A stretch of DNA of 64,000 nucleotides from UBA5543 sp964464965 (lineage in GTDB: Bacteria; Bacteroidota; Bacteroidia; Chitinophagales; Chitinophagaceae): positions 310,001-374,000 of the forward strand of contig CAYXHM010000003.1 of assembly GCA_964464965.1 (NCBI GenBank). Direction: 5' to 3'. Every line of letters begins with the position of its first letter. Position 1 is the first letter of the stretch. Under the pieces are notes generated by a model. The model was not told where the DNA came from and searched no databases. It was given only the letters and a program-made list of their open reading frames with translations. Positions 60,542-64,000 of the stretch are shown here, in pieces. Position numbers and translations under genes: made by a program.

Positions 60542-61282
60542 ATGAAAGAGAAAGTGTTTGCATTATTCCTGTTGTTTCTTCCTGTATTAGTTATTGCACA
60601 ATCAGCGCAGCCTGTAGAGATGGGGCCTATACCACCCAAAACGAAATACATAAAAATGTATAACCTGGTATCTGCGTCGCGCAGTGTTACAGAACCGTAC
60701 ATGCCAGCCAACAGGTCATATACATATGTTTCATCCTTCAGGATATGGAACCCGGCACTGGCTGCAGGGCTTGTCAACAAAAAGGGTAATGCGCACGAGG
60801 TGGAACTCACATCTGTAAGTATCAACGCATCGGACAGCCGCACTACCCTGTACGTACCCGGCCAGAACATAAGCATATCCACAACAGGCAGCAAAATATA
60901 TGAAACGCATTTTACGCTGCGGTACGAGTATATACTTAACCTGGTAAAGAAGCCCGGTGCAAGACTGGTACCCTCTGTAGGTTTTGCAGCATCGCCCTAT
61001 TATATACGGTACAACCTGGTGCCCTATACTACGGCACCCTATCCTGCAAAAGACACCTATATAGGCATGCGGATGTTTGTTGCGCCGCGCATATGCTACA
61101 ACCTGCGCAGAAACCTGTTCTTAGACCTGAACGTACCATTTTGCCTGGCAGATTTAAACTACAATAACCACAATGAACAAAACCCTGCTATACCCTCCGC
61201 TGCACGTACTGTCAGTTCTGCAAACTTTACTGCTTTGCCTAAATATTTTTCAGCAAGGCTGGGGATAGGGGTGCGTATATAA
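60542..61282 (+). CDS. Secreted protein of unknown function
   Basis: A 246-residue protein with a signal peptide (MKEKVFALFLLFLPVLVIAQ); ATG at 60542 preferred over the GTG one codon earlier. The mature part is rich in beta strands with a repeated pattern (THFTLRYEYILNL, FVAPRICYNLRRNLFLDLNVPF) that looks like a small outer-membrane barrel, about eight strands, ending in a hydrophobic/charged alternation (ARLGIGVRI). Family not recognised. Confidence 0.65.
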   Translation: MKEKVFALFLLFLPVLVIAQSAQPVEMGPIPPKTKYIKMYNLVSASRSVTEPYMPANRSYTYVSSFRIWNPALAAGLVNKKGNAHEVELTSVSINASDSRTTLYVPGQNISISTTGSKIYETHFTLRYEYILNLVKKPGARLVPSVGFAASPYYIRYNLVPYTTAPYPAKDTYIGMRMFVAPRICYNLRRNLFLDLNVPFCLADLNYNNHNEQNPAIPSAARTVSSANFTALPKYFSARLGIGVRI

Positions 61283-61307
61283 ATAAATATATACTGCCCG
61301 TAGAATT

Positions 61308-61449
61308 GTTGCGTTTTGTTGTATTTTTTGCTGTTTTTCAGAAACAGGTTTTAAAATTGTTGTGTTTTGTTGTGTTTTTTGCTGTTTCTCATAAAACAGG
61401 ATTTAAAATTGTTGCGTTTTGTTGCGAATTTTTCTGTTTTTCGAAAAAA
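61308..61449. repeat. Non-coding tandem repeat, 51-52 bp unit, about 2.7 copies
   Basis: Units start at 61308, 61359 and 61411. Each contains GTTG(C/T)GTTTTGTTG, then a CTGTTTTTC ... AAACAG inverted repeat and TTTAAAATT. The third copy is cut off in the hairpin. The region lies between convergent genes; the unit is not a known element to me. Confidence 0.75.
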
Positions 61450-61641
61450 TCCATGTCCTGAAAAATGCCTCATGCCGGAAATGATTTATATAATCTTTTT
61501 GCCAGAACGTCATGTGATAGTCAAAGGACATTACTACTGCAAATATATGTAAAAATGATGTTTTATTATAATTTTATATTGAGTTTGTTTGGTAGTAATA
61601 CATAAATGTAATCAGGTGAAGGTAGGTGGTTGCATCCCCGT
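61450..61641. other. Intergenic remainder between repeat and lipoprotein gene
   Basis: AT-rich; an open frame of 46 codons starting at 61466 has no support and no gene is called. Confidence 0.5.
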
Positions 61642-62052
61642 TTAATCTATAATTTCCCCTACCTTGTCCAGCACAATACGGTAACTGTTGCCTGCCCGTT
61701 CAATATGATATTTAAGATGTGGGAGATAGGCCCCTGCATAGGCACGGCCTTTTACACGGCGGTATGGTTCCAGCTCAGGGTTATTGGTAATATCCATCAC
61801 TGCAATGGCGCATATACCCCTGCCCACCATGTTTACATACATATACTCACGGCCATGTTTTTCATTGTAAGAATCTATCCAGGTGGTCAGGCTGTCTTTA
61901 TTGGCCAGGGCTATTACCCTTGCCAGTTCTGCCCTGTATTCCTCATCGTCAGGGTGATACTTTGAAAATACGGGATTGGCGTTGGTGCACCTGTTGTTGT
62001 TGCATCCTGCAAACAGTACCACTACAAAAATTGTATAAATTAAAGAGCGCAT
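61642..62052 (-). CDS. Small putative lipoprotein
   Basis: A 136-residue protein with a lipoprotein signal (MRSLIYTIFVVVLFAGC, Cys17) and an Asn-rich start of the mature chain (NNNRCTNANPVF). The remainder has mixed charge and one more Cys (GRGICAIAVMDI). No recognised family. Monocistronic; it faces the repeat region at its 3' side. Confidence 0.65.
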   Translation of the reverse strand: MRSLIYTIFVVVLFAGCNNNRCTNANPVFSKYHPDDEEYRAELARVIALANKDSLTTWIDSYNEKHGREYMYVNMVGRGICAIAVMDITNNPELEPYRRVKGRAYAGAYLPHLKYHIERAGNSYRIVLDKVGEIID

Positions 62053-62378
62053 AGCGAAAGTTTTTTATGATAATAATTTATGGCGAGACGATTTTACACG
62101 CTCCCATAGTGAACTTCAAAAACTGCTGCTGCATATAACGGCGTTTCTTTTTTTTGCCGCACCTGCAAGCATGTATCGCGATACAATAAAAAGACGATGA
62201 TAATAGAATGACTGTTAGTTTTTTATAGAGAAATACGGTAATCGTATTGTCATTCTGTTTTCTTCCCGGTCAGCTGATAATACCCGGCAACACAGGATTA
62301 CATAAAAACCTTTTAGTTTAACAAATTGTACCTTGCAGCGTTATCTTTAATGACGAATGTAACACAGCAGCAATTCAC
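62053..62378. other. Intergenic region before nhaA
   Basis: No gene is seen. It contains a perfect 14-bp palindrome TGTATCGCGATACA (62172-62185). No clear consensus promoter for nhaA is visible. Confidence 0.5.
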
Positions 62379-63539
62379 ATGAGGGTATCAAAATTATTTA
62401 ATGATTTTTTTAATAGCGAAAAATCAGGCGGGATAGTCCTGCTGCTTTGTGCTATTATATCTATGGTGCTGGCAAACACAGCTTTCCAGGCAGAGTATAT
62501 CGCCTTCTGGAAGATTAATTTTGCAGGGCACCACCTGGACCATTGGATAAATGACGGCCTGATGGCCATCTTCTTTTTGCTTATTGGCCTTGAACTGGAA
62601 AGGGAAATATATGCAGGTGAGTTGTCAAGTCCTAAAAATGCCCTGCTGCCGATATTTGCTGCGATAGGCGGGCTGCTGGTGCCTTCCGGTATCCACCTTT
62701 TGCTGAACTATGGCACGCCTACCCAGGCAGGTGCAGGTATCCCCATGGCTACGGATATTGCTTTTGCCTTGGGTGTTCTGTCGTTGCTGGGCAGCAGGGT
62801 GCCGGTATCGTTAAAGATATTTTTAACCGCACTTGCCGTAATAGATGATCTGGGCGCAATACTCACAATAGCGATATTGTATTCTGATGGAATTTCGTTC
62901 TTACACCTGGGCATTGCATTAGGCATTTTTGCTTTGCTTGGATTGTTGAACCGTTTGAAAGTAAAGAATATTATTCCTTACCTCATTGGCGGTGTAGCTA
63001 TGTGGTATTTCATGTTACATTCAGGGGTGCACGCCACTATATCAGGTGTATTGCTTGCTTTTGTGATACCGTTTGGCAATGGCGATGAGCAATCGACCTC
63101 TTATCGTTTGCAGCATTTTCTGCACAAGCCCGTTGCGTTTATCATCATGCCCATCTTTGCACTGGCCAACACTGCTATCATATTCCAGGGCTCCATTGCA
63201 GAAAGCCTTTCTTCATCCAACAGCCTTGGTATTATCTCAGGTTTGTTCCTGGGCAAGCCGATAGGGATTTTACTGTTCAGCTTTATAGCAGTAACCATAG
63301 GCATTTGCGCTAAACCTGCCGATTTAAAATGGAAGCATGTTGCCGGGCTGGGGTTATTAGGCGGCATAGGTTTTACCATGTCTATTTTCGTAACATTACT
63401 TGCGTTTGACGATACTTACATGATTGATGCATCTAAGATAGCCATCATAGCTGCATCGGTAATTTCAGCTGTTGCAGGCTTACTGGTATTGCGCTTTAGT
63501 CTGCCAAAGAAAAGTATGGTTGTGGAAGCAGGTAAATAA
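62379..63539 (+). CDS. nhaA: NhaA-type Na+/H+ antiporter
   Basis: A 386-residue inner-membrane protein of about 12 helices that exchanges sodium for protons and contributes to pH and salt tolerance. Signatures: FFLLIGLELERE near residue 65, MATDIAFALGVLSLLG near 123 and the ion-binding Asp pair in LAVIDDLGAI near 150; the C-terminal GIGFTMSIFVTLLAF is also typical. Normal length. Monocistronic. Confidence 0.95.
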   Translation: MRVSKLFNDFFNSEKSGGIVLLLCAIISMVLANTAFQAEYIAFWKINFAGHHLDHWINDGLMAIFFLLIGLELEREIYAGELSSPKNALLPIFAAIGGLLVPSGIHLLLNYGTPTQAGAGIPMATDIAFALGVLSLLGSRVPVSLKIFLTALAVIDDLGAILTIAILYSDGISFLHLGIALGIFALLGLLNRLKVKNIIPYLIGGVAMWYFMLHSGVHATISGVLLAFVIPFGNGDEQSTSYRLQHFLHKPVAFIIMPIFALANTAIIFQGSIAESLSSSNSLGIISGLFLGKPIGILLFSFIAVTIGICAKPADLKWKHVAGLGLLGGIGFTMSIFVTLLAFDDTYMIDASKIAIIAASVISAVAGLLVLRFSLPKKSMVVEAGK

Positions 63540-63576
63540 TACCCTTCCTTCACCCGATGTATTACGCAAGTTCACT

Positions 63577-63876
63577 TTACAGGTCTTCATACATTTGCAG
63601 CCTGGCAGATATGTCCCGCAACTGCCGTTGCAGGGCTTCTACCTGGTGCAGCAGGTGGGCTATGGCTTCTATCCCTTCCATATTTATTTCCAGGTCTGTA
63701 TGCAGGCGCGCCAGTTTTTCAAGATGGGCAACATAATCAGGATGTATATATTGCTCCTCTTCTATGGTCATCACTTCTACCAGTCCTGCCTCGCAGAGGC
63801 CCGTAACAAATGTGTACGAAATGCTGTGATGCAAACAAAAATCCTTAGCAGGTATTAATCCGGTTTTTTCCATCAT
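63577..63876 (-). CDS. cbpM: Chaperone modulator CbpM
   Basis: A 99-residue protein of the CbpM family that binds the J-domain of CbpA-type DnaJ proteins. A MerR-like helix-turn-helix lies at residues 5-45 (FCLHHSISYTFVTGLCEAGLVE), followed by the linker YIHPDYVAHLEKLARLHTDL and a C-terminal coiled coil (LLHQVEALQRQLRDISARL). The start ATG overlaps the stop of the upstream co-chaperone gene by 1 nt (TAATG), so both are co-translated. Confidence 0.88.
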   Translation of the reverse strand: MMEKTGLIPAKDFCLHHSISYTFVTGLCEAGLVEVMTIEEEQYIHPDYVAHLEKLARLHTDLEINMEGIEAIAHLLHQVEALQRQLRDISARLQMYEDL

Positions 63877-64000
63877 TAAGGTTTTTTAATAGCGGCAAGC
63901 TGCCTGAATAATTCTTTTTCTTCCTCAGATAGTTGTTCGGGTATTTTTATATTCCATGTTATGTACAGGTCGCCGGACTCACCCTCTTTTTTGTATTTAG
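63876..64000 (-). CDS. DnaJ/CbpA-type co-chaperone (C-terminal fragment)
   Basis: The last 41 codons of a gene entering from the right edge. The residues GDLYITWNIKIPEQLSEEEK and LFRQLAAIKKP match the C-terminal peptide-binding domain end of CbpA-like DnaJ proteins. The position directly before cbpM is the usual one for cbpA. Only the tail is seen, so full identity is inferred. Confidence 0.82.
   Translation of the reverse strand, partial: KYKKEGESGDLYITWNIKIPEQLSEEEKELFRQLAAIKKP

Noticed and set aside
61308..61449. CRISPR array
   Set aside because: Adjacent units have no unique spacers, there are fewer than three full copies and no cas genes.
61466..61606. Short open frame of 46 codons after the tandem repeat
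   Set aside because: No promoter, no ribosome-binding sequence and no similarity to the small-protein family of this window.

Overview
The window reads as chromosomal DNA of a Bacteroidota bacterium, most likely close to Chitinophagaceae. The evidence is several proteins with type IX secretion (T9SS) sorting domains, a GLPGLI-family protein next to an outer-membrane beta-barrel receptor, DUF5686 and KTSC families, an LptD of Bacteroidetes type, and promoters of the Bacteroidetes form (TTTG, about 20 bp, TAnnTTTG). I recognised no rRNA, tRNA, CRISPR array, insertion sequence or prophage. This is a normal housekeeping-plus-envelope segment, cut at both ends inside genes (M49 peptidase at the left, a DnaJ-type co-chaperone at the right).

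Layout. 1-3.3 kb: partial dipeptidyl peptidase III, a small lipoprotein, and an ArsR/AHSA1 pair with a very clear autoregulated promoter. 3.3-13.3 kb: T9SS surface proteins, an FAD oxidoreductase, and three copies of a tiny tail-anchored membrane protein family, two of which share an almost copy-for-copy promoter. 13.3-21.3 kb: a two-component system (histidine kinase and OmpR-type regulator) divergent from a GLPGLI / beta-barrel receptor / pseudo-transglutaminase operon. 21.3-30 kb: fused peptide ABC-transporter ATPase with AMP nucleosidase, a lone HsdR-N nuclease-like protein, S41 protease, N-acetylglucosamine kinase-like protein and a large OmpA-like porin. 30-40.3 kb: polyprenyl synthase, uvrA, a protein that looks like a circularly permuted acyl carrier protein, an EGF-like lipoprotein, amidase, lptD and a 2-oxo-acid dehydrogenase E2. 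40.3-43.1 kb: AraC regulator divergent from a GlcG/HbpS protein and glutathione-independent formaldehyde dehydrogenase. 43.1-48.3 kb: two tandem paralogous T9SS type B proteins and a lipoprotein. 48.3-53 kb: Fur-type regulator divergent from an exported thioredoxin-reductase-like flavoprotein, then KTSC, SemiSWEET, ligase-associated exonuclease and ATP-dependent DNA ligase in overlapping order. 53-59.2 kb: DUF5686 protein, deoxynucleoside kinase, trpS, and a BlaI / BlaR1-like M56-TonB pair with three phased operators. 59.3-64 kb: ZIP metal transporter coupled to a mini HExxH protein, a non-coding tandem repeat, nhaA and cbpM/cbpA.

The most unusual items are: the three-member tail-anchored small protein family with its conserved GTTAAC-box promoter (boxes at 22-16-7 bp spacing in two loci 9 kb apart); the apparent circular permutation of an acyl carrier protein exactly at the phosphopantetheine site; and a metal-transporter promoter whose -7 element lies inside a perfect 18-bp inverted repeat. 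All family names come from reading the sequence by eye; no database search was possible.
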